A DNA stretch of 40,415 nt from the NCBI GenBank assembly GCA_018823025.1, contig JAHJJI010000003.1, positions 1 through 40,415 on the forward strand, read 5' to 3'. The stretch is from Gammaproteobacteria bacterium (lineage in GTDB: Bacteria; Pseudomonadota; Gammaproteobacteria; Burkholderiales; Sulfuricellaceae). Numbering within the stretch: the stretch's first letter is position 1; each line of letters starts with the position of its first letter. The position numbers and the translations under genes are program-made. The notes below the pieces were generated by a model. It saw only the letters and a program-made list of their open reading frames with translations, was not told the origin of the DNA and did not search any database. Positions 1 to 7,699 of this stretch are shown piece after piece.

Positions 1-301
1 CCGTCACTTTCCCCGCCCCTGGTGTGGTCGTGTCTCCGTTTCCCCCCATGAAATAGCCCGCTTCTGGCGCGCTGCTACTGAAATTGTAGTAGCTCGGATT
101 AAAGCTGTTGACCGTGGTCGCTATCGTGCCGTTGGTGATGTTTGTCGAGGCACTGGGTGTGGCACTTTGCGCGGTTGCTTGACCGTCTATGAACGCCTGT
201 TCCAAGGGTGTGGCGGCGTGTGACAGCGCCTGGATTGCGCCACCCAGATACAGGAGCATGAGACACAAGGACATGGCAAATTTTATGCACCTTGTTCTCA
301 C
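1..301 (-). CDS. traN: TraN-like mating-pair stabilisation protein, N-terminal part (cut by window edge)
   Basis: The reading frame starts with GTG at 301 and is open to position 1, so only about 100 residues are visible. They begin with a basic stretch and a hydrophobic segment (MSLCLMLLYLGGAIQALS), a plausible signal peptide, followed by a Thr/Ser/Asn-rich region. The GTGA overlap with the trbC stop indicates translational coupling. Family knowledge: TraN is a large Cys-rich outer-membrane protein that stabilises mating pairs and follows trbC in F-type and SXT-type operons. The call rests mainly on gene order (traW-traU-trbC-traN) and the signal peptide, because the Cys-rich core lies outside the window. 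Confidence 0.65.
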   Translation of the reverse strand, partial: MRTRCIKFAMSLCLMLLYLGGAIQALSHAATPLEQAFIDGQATAQSATPSASTNITNGTIATTVNSFNPSYYNFSSSAPEAGYFMGGNGDTTTPGAGKVT

Positions 302-954
302 TGCTGATCCACCTTGATTTTGTGGCCAAACAAGCGCGCGGTCGCCGCCCATTGCGGTGAAGTGCGCTCGATGTATTCCAGCGCGTAGTCCTGACTGACA
401 TCGCCAGCAACCTTCACATAGCGATCCGGTTGGGCACAGCCGCTGTCCAGCTGGTCACCAGCATCGGATTGAGCGAGCACCAGTGCAGGCACCTGATTTA
501 CCTTGAACAGGCCGAATGCGGGCGGATGGATAACCGCTTCGACACGGTGCTTGCCCAGCAGCGCGCTGATGTGCGCTGCCATGTCGGTCATCTTGTCGCC
601 ATGGAATCCACGGAAAATCAGCCGCGCACCGGTTCTTTCCGACTGCTCAACAATGCGCAGCAGACTTTCTCGCGGCATCGAGAACGACACAAATATCATC
701 ATCTCTGGTGTTGCTGGCTTTGTTTGTATGGGCGACCGGCGGAATTGCTTTGCCAGGTCTGCCGGGTTTGCGGTGGTCGCCGGTTGAGGCAATGCGGTTA
801 CATCAGGTGCAGGGGCGCGGTATTGATTAACAACGCGCTCGTTAATCTCACCTATAATCCGGTTTGATCTTTCCAGTTCTGTTTCCGCGCTGGCTTGCTG
901 TACCAGCAAAACAAGTGCACAGGCCAATATGATGCGCGACATGAGGTTCACCAT
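298..954 (-). CDS. trbC: TrbC, F-type conjugal pilus assembly protein
   Basis: 218 aa starting at the ATG that overlaps the traU stop (TGATG); a longer in-frame extension upstream lies inside traU and was not used. A signal peptide (MSRIILACALVLLVQQASA) precedes a charged helix and then the conserved TrbC_Ftype core, beginning near MMIFVSFSMPRESL, a thioredoxin-like fold segment also found in TraW. Length matches F-plasmid TrbC (about 212 aa). Family knowledge: a periplasmic component of F-type type IV secretion needed for pilus assembly, working with TraW and TraU. It sits between traU and traN as in SXT/R391 and F. An alternative start is the next ATG at 942. Confidence 0.9.
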   Translation of the reverse strand: MVNLMSRIILACALVLLVQQASAETELERSNRIIGEINERVVNQYRAPAPDVTALPQPATTANPADLAKQFRRSPIQTKPATPEMMIFVSFSMPRESLLRIVEQSERTGARLIFRGFHGDKMTDMAAHISALLGKHRVEAVIHPPAFGLFKVNQVPALVLAQSDAGDQLDSGCAQPDRYVKVAGDVSQDYALEYIERTSPQWAATARLFGHKIKVDQQ

Positions 955-1961
955 CAGAACGCTCCCTGGCAACAGTTGCGCTTGCGGAAGATCATGTAGG
1001 CAAAGTCTTCGCCAATGGCCGGTATTTCCTTGCCCGCTCCCCAAATGACTGTTGTGCGGCCTAGCGGCTGGCAACACCTGCCATTGATCTTGTCTTGCGC
1101 TACCGGAAAGTGCATCTGGTATTTGTAGTTGGTCTTGTCCATGAGCAGTTGCGGGTAATACCCACACATGCCGGAACTCCCCGATGCGGCCCACATCAGC
1201 CCTTCGCGATGCATCTTGGCAATGATGCGCGACACCAGCAGGCTAGATGCTTGCACACCCCCTATATGCGAGGCGACATGTCCGTTCAACGGGTACATCG
1301 AACCCTGACAACCGGCGCACCAGAACAGCGTATTGCTGCCAAATCCGAGCGAGGACGCAACACAGTCCGCGCCACAGGCAAGTCTGGCCACCAGGTTTCC
1401 GAACAGGAATGAATCCGGGTTGAGGATGCTGGTCATTTCGTCATCATTCCAAAGCGGATCGAGTTCCGTGAGATAGGCCACATCGAACACCTGCTGTTCG
1501 AGACAGGGGCTGTCCACAACGGCTTCGAGCAATATCAATATCGGATCAATGTACCAATGCACCTGATAGAACGAGCTGGTGTCGGAGTTATCTTTTTTCA
1601 CTTGTGTGCCGTGCGGCGCGTCAAAGCCGGGGTTCATGTCAATACCGCCCAGCGATGTCATGCAGAATGGTTTTCGCACCACATCGACGTGACGCACCGG
1701 CTCCCAGAAACTGATTCTGATGCCTGGATTTACACCGCACAGGCAAATCGGCGAACCCCCCGGATTCGGCGTGTCCTCTTGTCCTAGCGATACTGGTAGC
1801 GACAGTGCGCCCGCACCTAAGGTGATCGGGAAAACACAACTCCAACAGATGTCGGTGATCGGATTGGGAAATCGCCCCTGGCAATCAAGAGAGGCCAACG
1901 CATTCTGCCCACCTAACAGCAGGCCGAACGCACAGAGCAATGTTTTAGTAACGCAGTTCAT
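954..1961 (-). CDS. traU: TraU, conjugal transfer pilus assembly / mating protein
   Basis: 335 aa from the ATG at 1961 (MNCVTKTLLCAFG), giving a clear signal peptide ending near NALAS; an in-frame upstream ATG would add 11 charged residues and spoil it. The mature protein is Cys-rich (CQGRFPNPITDICWSCVFP, ICLCG, FWCAGCQGSMYP, RKRNCC), typical of TraU, whose many cysteines need periplasmic disulphide formation. Length agrees with F TraU (about 330 aa). Family knowledge: a periplasmic protein required for DNA transfer more than for pilus assembly. The start overlaps the traW end by 17 nt and the stop overlaps trbC, so it is part of a coupled operon. Confidence 0.92.
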   Translation of the reverse strand: MNCVTKTLLCAFGLLLGGQNALASLDCQGRFPNPITDICWSCVFPITLGAGALSLPVSLGQEDTPNPGGSPICLCGVNPGIRISFWEPVRHVDVVRKPFCMTSLGGIDMNPGFDAPHGTQVKKDNSDTSSFYQVHWYIDPILILLEAVVDSPCLEQQVFDVAYLTELDPLWNDDEMTSILNPDSFLFGNLVARLACGADCVASSLGFGSNTLFWCAGCQGSMYPLNGHVASHIGGVQASSLLVSRIIAKMHREGLMWAASGSSGMCGYYPQLLMDKTNYKYQMHFPVAQDKINGRCCQPLGRTTVIWGAGKEIPAIGEDFAYMIFRKRNCCQGAF

Positions 1962-2577
1962 CAATACGCAGCCTCTTCCCTTCCTGTCGGACAATGGCGG
2001 GCACCTGGGTGATGGCGAAACGTCGGGTCAGCTTGCCGCCTTGATCGAAATAAACTGGCATCTTCCATTTCCGCATCAGATCCAGCGGGGCGCCTGCTAC
2101 CAGCACCAGCTTGACCGGCTTGTCGGATGCGGCGCTAATTCTTTTGCTGAATTCCAACTGTCTGGCATCGCGTGCATCCACGAACAGCAGGTATTTGTTC
2201 CAGCCGATGTAATCGAGCGGATTGACGCGCGTGCCACGTGGATAAAGGATTTTGCCGGTTGCGTCGGCAATATCCTTGTCCGTGACAATGGAAGGGTCGT
2301 AATAGTGTGTATTGGCTGTTTCTGTGGCTTGAATGCCCGGTATCGGCCTGGGGTGTTCAATGCCCGACATCACGCGGTTTTTGTATTCAGCCTGCTTTTT
2401 TGCCAGCTCGCCGGTTTTCTCCATGTGGCGCAGCTTGTCCTTGATGACCTCGATGAGGTCGCGCTCGGCAATGTCATACGTCTTGCCGATGACACCGAGG
2501 TCTTCTGCGTGAACCAACACTACCTGAGTGGCGATCACCAAAGCACAAAGCGCAGCAAGACAGGAGTGGTTTCGCAT
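1945..2577 (-). CDS. traW: TraW, conjugal pilus assembly protein
   Basis: 210 aa with an N-terminal signal peptide (ALVIATQVVLVHA), then the characteristic TraW beginning EDLGVIGKTYDIAERDLIEVI. The C-terminal half has the thioredoxin-like TraW/TrbC fold signature (YLLFVDARDARQLEF, VKLVLVAGAPLDLMRKW, FAITQVPAIV). F TraW has the same length (210 aa). Family knowledge: a periplasmic F-type secretion protein interacting with TrbC and TraU. It begins 1 nt after the stop of the small 74-aa gene and overlaps traU at its end. In SXT-type elements traW normally follows trhF directly; here two genes, including the relaxase, lie between them. Confidence 0.93.
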   Translation of the reverse strand: MRNHSCLAALCALVIATQVVLVHAEDLGVIGKTYDIAERDLIEVIKDKLRHMEKTGELAKKQAEYKNRVMSGIEHPRPIPGIQATETANTHYYDPSIVTDKDIADATGKILYPRGTRVNPLDYIGWNKYLLFVDARDARQLEFSKRISAASDKPVKLVLVAGAPLDLMRKWKMPVYFDQGGKLTRRFAITQVPAIVRQEGKRLRIDELRY

Positions 2578-2578
2578 C

Positions 2579-2803
2579 TCAGATTTCGTTTTGCAAGTCT
2601 GAATTTATCGAATGCCAGACCAGCTCAATCGGTTTCTCGATGCCATGCATGCTTGCCAGTCCCGGCGCAATATCGGCCACGGTCTTACGGGCAGCCGCGA
2701 ACGATTCGCCTTCTGCGGCCAACCAGGGGATGTCGGGAGAGAGCGCGAACCATTGTCCGAGCGTGTCTTCTCCGGTGAAGATCGTTATCTGCTTTGTGTT
2801 CAT
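2579..2803 (-). CDS. Small DUF1902/HicB-like protein inside the transfer operon
   Basis: 74 aa. The pattern GQWFALSPDIPWLAAEGESFAAARKTV, followed by a short amphipathic segment, resembles DUF1902 and the HicB-like antitoxin fold (typically WVATSPDIPGL then an acidic helix). No HicA-like partner (a small dsRBD-fold mRNA interferase) is visible on either side, so this is not obviously a toxin-antitoxin pair. The start overlaps the relaxase stop by 4 nt (ATGA) and the gene ends 1 nt before traW starts, so it is co-translated with transfer genes. Role unknown; an accessory or regulatory function is inference. Confidence 0.6.
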   Translation of the reverse strand: MNTKQITIFTGEDTLGQWFALSPDIPWLAAEGESFAAARKTVADIAPGLASMHGIEKPIELVWHSINSDLQNEI

Positions 2804-4899
2804 GCTTTCAATTCAGTGATGTCGGAAAGTGCGATACCTTGCATGAGGCTCGCTGCTGCCAAGCTCACCACTTTCTGCCGCGCAAGCAAATTGATGTCAC
2901 GCTTGGTGAGTTCTTTGCCGTCACTCTTGGCCGCTTGCAACAATTCATTCAGCCTGGCAATTTGGCTCGGCAGATCAACAGGCGGTAGCGATTGGTCTTT
3001 GACCACTGCAACACGAGCCGTGCCTGGCTTTGGCGCAGCACGCTTCTTGGGCTTATTGGGTGGTTTGACGATGTTCTTCTGCTCAGGCACATCGCTCGTG
3101 ACAGGCTGTCGAACTGCCTTTGACTCCTGTTGCGGTTCGTCTGCGGAATCCGTATTGGCAGGAGCACATTGAGGTGCGGTTGTTGCGCGCTGCGGAAAAA
3201 GATGGCTGATCGACCGGGTAAGCCTGATGGCCTTGGCCATACCGCTGGCGAACTCGGCTTCACCCACCTTGGCAACCTCACTGTCCGCCTCCATCCAGCC
3301 GCGCTCGGTAAGGCCGTCCAGTATCTGTTTGGGAGTGAATCCGTAACCAGCAAAGGCTTGTGGCCATTTGAGGCGCAGGCAGCCGTCTTCGGGACACACG
3401 GCAAGATCGTTCAATGCTTTCTTGCCTGTTCGGAAATCCTCGATCAATCCCTTGAGCATTTCGCCCATGCTGCCGGTGAGCTGCTCGGCATTGACAGGCG
3501 TTGCTGGCCCAAGCGTTTCTGGCTCAGGTGTACTGGAGACGTGCTGTAGAGGTACTGGGTTTTCTGTGCCGGCGCTGGTCGCTGGCTCAGACGTGCTGGA
3601 GAGGTGCTGGGGATGTTCTGAGTTTTCTGCGTCAACAGGGGTTTCGCTACTGCCGACAGCTTCGGTGCCGCCGATGACGCGGCCAGCGACAGGCGCAATT
3701 GGCATCGTGCTGATGAGCGCCTGATCGCGCAATCGAATCGACTTCAGTTTCAGGGTGGGTATTTTTTCAGTGAGTACGTCGGGCGCGATGTAGAAATACG
3801 GATCACCATCGCCTTCGCGCATACAGGCAATCCCTCTCTCAACCATCATGTCGAGGATGCCATCCGGTGTTTTGGGCAAACCGGGAATGTCTTCATCGTT
3901 GGTGCGCCGGGCAATCTCTTCACCCGCCATCGGCCAGACAAGGTAGGTAATGCCGTCGATATTCCATACTCGGGCGGAGGGTTCGTTGATGCGCCACACG
4001 CCCTCTCGCACCAGACGACGCATGATGTCGGTCAGATACCGTTCGACGGGCACGCCGATCTCGTAGCCTGCCATCGCCACGCCCATGGTTTTCAGGTCAC
4101 GCTCGACGCTCAACTGGTCGGCTCTGACCACATAGTCATGTATCTGGTTGGTTTGACCGGGGTTGCTGTTGAGCGATTCCGTCAGCCAGATCACCACATC
4201 CGTGCTGCCATCGCTGATCCAGTCGAACGACTGTTTCGCGATCACCGCATCAATCAAGGTACTGGACACATTGGTGTGATGTCTTCCTCTCCCCTCTTGC
4301 CAGTGCAAAAAATAATTCTCGATGTCGTGCGACAGTGCCCAGTCATAAACACCTTGATGGTAAGGCCGCCATCTTTGTGCGTTCGCGCGGTCGGTGACAG
4401 TCAAGTCGGTCACCACCTTGCCGAGGTCGTGGCAGGCTCCCGCCAGGAACACGGCCAACCGCCAGCGCGGTTCTATCACCCGCCGTTGCTGTGGCGTGGT
4501 CACGCCGCGTATCAGCTTGCCCTCGGTTTGTTGCAGCGCCCACAACCCGACTTCGAGAGAATGGCGCAACATGCCGCCCGCACCGCGATGATGATGCGCT
4601 TGCGAGGCTGGCAAGAGATGAACGAAGGCGGCAAGGCGTAACATCGCCGGGTTGTAGTGAGTTGCCAGCAGCTCCGCATCAGCAATCAGTTGGCGAATTC
4701 CGCCCGTGAGTTCGTGTTGCGTGGCGAGCAGTTCTGCAGGGGCATACACAGGCAATCCCTCCATGAATGGCGGGTAGCGCGGTATCCTTTGCAGGTCTTC
4801 AATCCGCCTGGCAGACGCAATCTGTTTGATTTGCACAGCATCATGCGCGCTCGGCAGAAAGCGAAATTTGCGCAGCAGTCGATCAGTCAAGGTTTCCAT
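2800..4899 (-). CDS. traI: MobH-family relaxase TraI (TraI_2 / HD-type)
   Basis: 699 aa. The N-terminal 300 residues match the TraI_2 relaxase domain: the histidine-rich motif HHHRGAGGMLRHSLEV at about residues 102-117 and the HD motif CHDLGK at 156-161, the metal-binding signature of MobH (SXT/R391, IncA/C, IncHI) relaxases, which lack the usual catalytic Tyr HUH fold. A Pro/Ser/Thr-rich linker (about 400-480) contains a 21-residue imperfect repeat. The next ~100 residues match the C-terminal TraI_2_C region, and the tail is basic (KPPNKPKKRAAPK). Family knowledge: it nicks oriT and is led to the channel by TraD. Unusually it lies within the pilus-assembly operon, between the S26 peptidase (3-nt gap) and the small gene before traW, about 11 kb from traD. 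Confidence 0.92.
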   Translation of the reverse strand: METLTDRLLRKFRFLPSAHDAVQIKQIASARRIEDLQRIPRYPPFMEGLPVYAPAELLATQHELTGGIRQLIADAELLATHYNPAMLRLAAFVHLLPASQAHHHRGAGGMLRHSLEVGLWALQQTEGKLIRGVTTPQQRRVIEPRWRLAVFLAGACHDLGKVVTDLTVTDRANAQRWRPYHQGVYDWALSHDIENYFLHWQEGRGRHHTNVSSTLIDAVIAKQSFDWISDGSTDVVIWLTESLNSNPGQTNQIHDYVVRADQLSVERDLKTMGVAMAGYEIGVPVERYLTDIMRRLVREGVWRINEPSARVWNIDGITYLVWPMAGEEIARRTNDEDIPGLPKTPDGILDMMVERGIACMREGDGDPYFYIAPDVLTEKIPTLKLKSIRLRDQALISTMPIAPVAGRVIGGTEAVGSSETPVDAENSEHPQHLSSTSEPATSAGTENPVPLQHVSSTPEPETLGPATPVNAEQLTGSMGEMLKGLIEDFRTGKKALNDLAVCPEDGCLRLKWPQAFAGYGFTPKQILDGLTERGWMEADSEVAKVGEAEFASGMAKAIRLTRSISHLFPQRATTAPQCAPANTDSADEPQQESKAVRQPVTSDVPEQKNIVKPPNKPKKRAAPKPGTARVAVVKDQSLPPVDLPSQIARLNELLQAAKSDGKELTKRDINLLARQKVVSLAAASLMQGIALSDITELKA
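3521..3646 (-). repeat. Imperfect 63-bp tandem repeat (2 copies) in the traI linker
   Basis: Two copies begin at GGCTCAG (3521 and 3584), period 63 bp, and encode the related peptides PLQHVSSTPEPE and PQHLSSTSEPA in the relaxase linker. The first ~46 bp of each unit are the better conserved part. Part of copy 2 (3588-3609) is identical to a stretch between repA and parM. Confidence 0.7.
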
Positions 4900-4902
4900 G
4901 AA

Positions 4903-5433
4903 TCAGAACAGCTTGAACGCCTTGCCGATGACCTTGTTGGCTGATACCAATCCAACGGCTTCATACCGGGAATCAAGACTCAGCGGGTGATCAGCCATTG
5001 TGTAATAGTGACCAGCTGGGATTACGCCATTGAACCCCAGTTCCAGAATCGGTCGCCCAGTGCTGGTCGTTGGTTTTGCCTCACCCACGAATGTCCCGTT
5101 GACATAGTATTTGTGGTCGCGGGATTGGACAGAATCGCCCGCTGTGCCCATGACGCGCTTCAAGAAGCGTGTGCCTTGTGGGTACAGAAAATCACTCTGG
5201 TAGTTGAAGGCGACGTACTCCCCTCGTTTGGGGAGGTCTCCCTTCTCTATCAGATACAGCGTGCCCGGCAGGCTGACGCTGGCGTTGATGGCAAACTCAT
5301 ATCGCAGCGAGAAAGCGAGATAGGTAAGCAGCAGCAGGATGTAGGTTTTGTACTGGCGGCAGAGATGCTCGTACAACACATCCAGCTTGCCTGAAAACCA
5401 GAATAACGCCTTGAGGGATCGAATGTCTTCCAT
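4903..5433 (-). CDS. trhF: S26-family signal peptidase, TrhF/TraF-like
   Basis: 176 aa from the ATG at 5433 (MEDIRSLKAL); a longer in-frame start is possible but gives an unlikely extra N-terminus. One membrane segment (YILLLLTYLAFSL, about 31-43) is followed by the S26 serine motif in NASVSLPGTLYLI (candidate nucleophile Ser54) and the general-base lysine in RFLKRVMGTAGDSV (Lys92). A C-terminal box (MADHPLSLDSRYEAVG) matches S26 box E, with its usual G-D-N-x-x-x-S-x-D-S-R spacing modified. Family knowledge: TraF/TrhF peptidases process pilin or other transfer proteins. It is the first recognisable gene of the transfer operon and ends 3 nt before traI. Confidence 0.85.
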   Translation of the reverse strand: MEDIRSLKALFWFSGKLDVLYEHLCRQYKTYILLLLTYLAFSLRYEFAINASVSLPGTLYLIEKGDLPKRGEYVAFNYQSDFLYPQGTRFLKRVMGTAGDSVQSRDHKYYVNGTFVGEAKPTTSTGRPILELGFNGVIPAGHYYTMADHPLSLDSRYEAVGLVSANKVIGKAFKLF

Positions 5434-5649
5434 GCAACAATTGTCGCGTGGGAAGCACAATAAAATCAGGTGGGTTCTGAGCAAATATGCGCAGAATCTG
5501 TGTTGCAATTTATGGGGTGGTGTGACTGACAGAAAACGACACTGTCGGTCGAAGATGTTGATCGAATGACAAGCTCCTCGACCTGCCCTTCAGCTTCTCT
5601 CAATGCCTGCCCCAGCGACATTCGCGGCATCCTAAAATTTGTGAACTAA

Positions 5650-5689
5650 TAGTCGATAGTAGGCAATATAATCAGAAATTGATCGACTA
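5650..5689. promoter_or_regulatory. Inverted repeat upstream of the 119-aa gene
   Basis: TAGTCGAT (5650-5657) and its exact complement ATCGACTA (5682-5689) are separated by 24 bp of AT-rich sequence containing TATAAT-like bases. It lies between the divergent transfer operon and the small gene starting at 5723, where a promoter or operator for either would be expected. Function is inferred from position only. Confidence 0.35.
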
Positions 5690-5722
5690 CTGGATGCGAA
5701 TTTTCTTGCAAGGCTAACATTA

Positions 5723-6082
5723 ATGAATAACGATGATCCATTTAAGGTTTTTATTACCGATCCTGAAATGCAGCAGCGACTCGCCAAGCACATTGCTTTG
5801 AGGTGTTTTCGGAATTCAATCTTGGAAGATTTACACGCTGGAAAAGTTCCAGATTCCAGAAGCGGCGACTATTCAGATGTCGAAGTCCATACGCCTTACG
5901 GGGAAATTCCGTGGAATGATCTCTCACGAATCAGCAATGCCGAAATAAAAGCACTGATGGTTGATGTCGTGAATCACACGTACCATTTCATCCAAGAACT
6001 GTTCAACGATGAACGGGGAGGTGAACTGCTCCTTAAATTGGCTAATAAAGACCCCGCACCTGATTGGGATGATCCGAAATAA
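5723..6082 (+). CDS. Conserved-looking hypothetical protein
   Basis: 119 aa, acidic, no signal peptide or membrane segment. The middle (YSDVEVHTPYGEIPWNDLSRISNAEIKALMVDVVNHTYHF) is rich in ordered hydrophobic/charged alternation, like a small folded domain, and ends in an acidic Asp/Pro-rich tail (PAPDWDDPK). No Shine-Dalgarno is evident, but the ATG at 5723 is the first possible start and follows an AT-rich region. I do not recognise the family. It is transcribed away from the transfer operon and toward the Gabija genes. Probably a real accessory gene; function unknown. Confidence 0.65.
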   Translation: MNNDDPFKVFITDPEMQQRLAKHIALRCFRNSILEDLHAGKVPDSRSGDYSDVEVHTPYGEIPWNDLSRISNAEIKALMVDVVNHTYHFIQELFNDERGGELLLKLANKDPAPDWDDPK

Positions 6083-6199
6083 ATGTACGGGTTTTTACCC
6101 AGCAAAGAATTTCTTCGCTTCACTGAAGCGAAAGTTCGCGGCGGATAGGTAAGCGTAATTCTAACTGTGCGTCCCGTCCGTCCCCTCCTCGGCCGAAAT

Positions 6200-6228
6200 C
6201 GACATAGCCAAAAGATTTGGCTATGTCG
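6200..6228. repeat. Perfect 13-bp stem-loop downstream of the Gabija operon
   Basis: CGACATAGCCAAA (6200-6212) pairs exactly with TTTGGCTATGTCG (6216-6228) across a 3-nt loop. It lies 46 bp beyond the helicase stop codon, between convergent genes. There is no T-tract on either side, so it is not a canonical Rho-independent terminator; it may still act as a bidirectional terminator or an RNA 3' end stabiliser. Confidence 0.6.
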
Positions 6229-6274
6229 GCATCAAGCTAGAAGCTGACGGCGAAACTCAACGCAGTCCGTTCGT

Positions 6275-7699
6275 TTATCGTGCCGGCGTAAGGACAGGCG
6301 TCTGCGAGCACACGACTAGACTCTTTGCCCCACGGGTAAGCGCCACATAGAGGTGTTGCGCACTCATGGCCGAAGGATTCAGTACGACGGCGACATCCGC
6401 CTCCAGTCCTTTCAACAAGAGGGTGCTTCCAACTGCACGACGGGTCATCGGCCGAGCAAGGTGACGGTTTCTCTCTCGTGCGCGGATTACCGCCTCGTAG
6501 AACGTGCATTCGCCAGTCGCCGCAGTTTGCATCGCGGACTTGCAGACATTCAGCGCTTCCGGTCGATAGACCCGGACGCCAGGGGCATCCGCAAAGGCTC
6601 GAAGCGCCTCCAGAGAATTGCCGAACGATGGTGCCGACTTAAAGGCTAGGGCGGCAGCCTCCGCCGCCGTGGCATCCTTGCGGGCAGTTCCCTTTGCTAG
6701 AGTCTCGACGCGGCGCTGCAGGTCGGCAGCTCCAAGGTTAGCCATCATCTCCGAGGCGAAGCCGACTAGCGTTTTGAGGGCTCCAGTAGAGCTTGGGTCG
6801 AAAGTCCGACCGAACGCTGTCAGGTCTCTGAGGTCGACTGCTTCTACAGTGGTCGCGCCAGGCGTCTGGGAGGCAAGCTGGCGCTGCCCTTGTGGATTGG
6901 TGCTGTCACCAATGATAAGGATCGTACCATCGGTCACAGGGCTCCTGATCTTGGCTGCTTCCAGGCGCTGAAGGTGCGCAGCATTGGTGTCTACGGGAAG
7001 TTGGATCCATGAGACCTCGGATGGGGCACCACGTAGATCAAGAGACCGGCCCGCAAGGAGGTGCTGACGCGCTTCAAGAAGCCAGCGTCCAAGGGATTCG
7101 GCACCGGCATTACGCCAACGCCAGGGGGTTTCCAATTCACCAATTGGCGGAAAGACATGCTGCACATCCTTTAGCCAGTCCACGGTCGGCTCGCGAAACC
7201 CGAAAATGGCTTGTAGCGGGTCCCCAAGCACATAGGTTGGCAGTACGTTGGCCGCCCAGCCTACGATGTGGTGCTGAGGTAGGGTGCAATCCTGGTACTC
7301 ATCGACAACGAGTCGGCTGTAGGTGGCTCGGAGGGCATCACTGACGTCCCCTTTGCTGAGCAAGTTCCACGCGGCCCTACGTACCGCCTCATAGTCGCTG
7401 CCAGGGTTCTCCAACCTGAGAACCTCCGGCCTATGTCCACTGCGAGCAGGAAACTTTGAAATCAGCCGAATGGCCCAGCTATCGATGGTGGAGACGCGGT
7501 AGGCCCTCTTGGGAACCGCAGCCTTGGTGAGACGATCCTCCAAGGCACCCTTGCCTGCGTTGGTATGGGTGAGAACAAGGACAGGTTTGTCACTCACATG
7601 AAGCTTCAGCGTGTCTGCAATCAGTTGCGTCTTACCGCACCCGGCTGGGGCCGTGACCATACCCCGATGGACTGAGAATAGGTCAATCTCAGGCTGCAT
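6275..7699 (-). CDS. gajB: Gabija GajB-like UvrD/PcrA-family helicase
   Basis: 474 aa, close to the usual GajB size (~490). SF1 helicase motifs are visible: Walker A TAPAGCGKT (16-24), motif Ia LTHTNAGKGALEDRL (43-57), Walker B VVDEYQDC (131-138), motif III LGDPLQAIFGF (158-168), motif IV region with GETPWRWRN-like residues, and motifs V-VI in the C-terminus (LLKGLEADVAVV, LYVALTRGAKSLVV). The start overlaps the end of the upstream OLD nuclease by 11 nt, the hallmark two-gene arrangement of Gabija / class 2 OLD systems. Family knowledge: GajB binds DNA ends and helps activate GajA during phage infection. A housekeeping UvrD is excluded by the small size and the partner gene. Confidence 0.88.
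   Translation of the reverse strand: MQPEIDLFSVHRGMVTAPAGCGKTQLIADTLKLHVSDKPVLVLTHTNAGKGALEDRLTKAAVPKRAYRVSTIDSWAIRLISKFPARSGHRPEVLRLENPGSDYEAVRRAAWNLLSKGDVSDALRATYSRLVVDEYQDCTLPQHHIVGWAANVLPTYVLGDPLQAIFGFREPTVDWLKDVQHVFPPIGELETPWRWRNAGAESLGRWLLEARQHLLAGRSLDLRGAPSEVSWIQLPVDTNAAHLQRLEAAKIRSPVTDGTILIIGDSTNPQGQRQLASQTPGATTVEAVDLRDLTAFGRTFDPSSTGALKTLVGFASEMMANLGAADLQRRVETLAKGTARKDATAAEAAALAFKSAPSFGNSLEALRAFADAPGVRVYRPEALNVCKSAMQTAATGECTFYEAVIRARERNRHLARPMTRRAVGSTLLLKGLEADVAVVLNPSAMSAQHLYVALTRGAKSLVVCSQTPVLTPAR

Noticed and set aside
1720-2778. 352-residue open frame on the plus strand
   Set aside because: It is antisense to traU and traW, whose families are clear; it has no ribosome site and no recognisable domain.
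2579-2803. Full HicAB toxin-antitoxin
   Set aside because: Only the HicB-like partner is suggested; the neighbours are traW and the relaxase, and no HicA-like gene is present.
6200-6228. Rho-independent terminator
   Set aside because: No T-run follows the stem on either strand, so it was listed as a repeat only.
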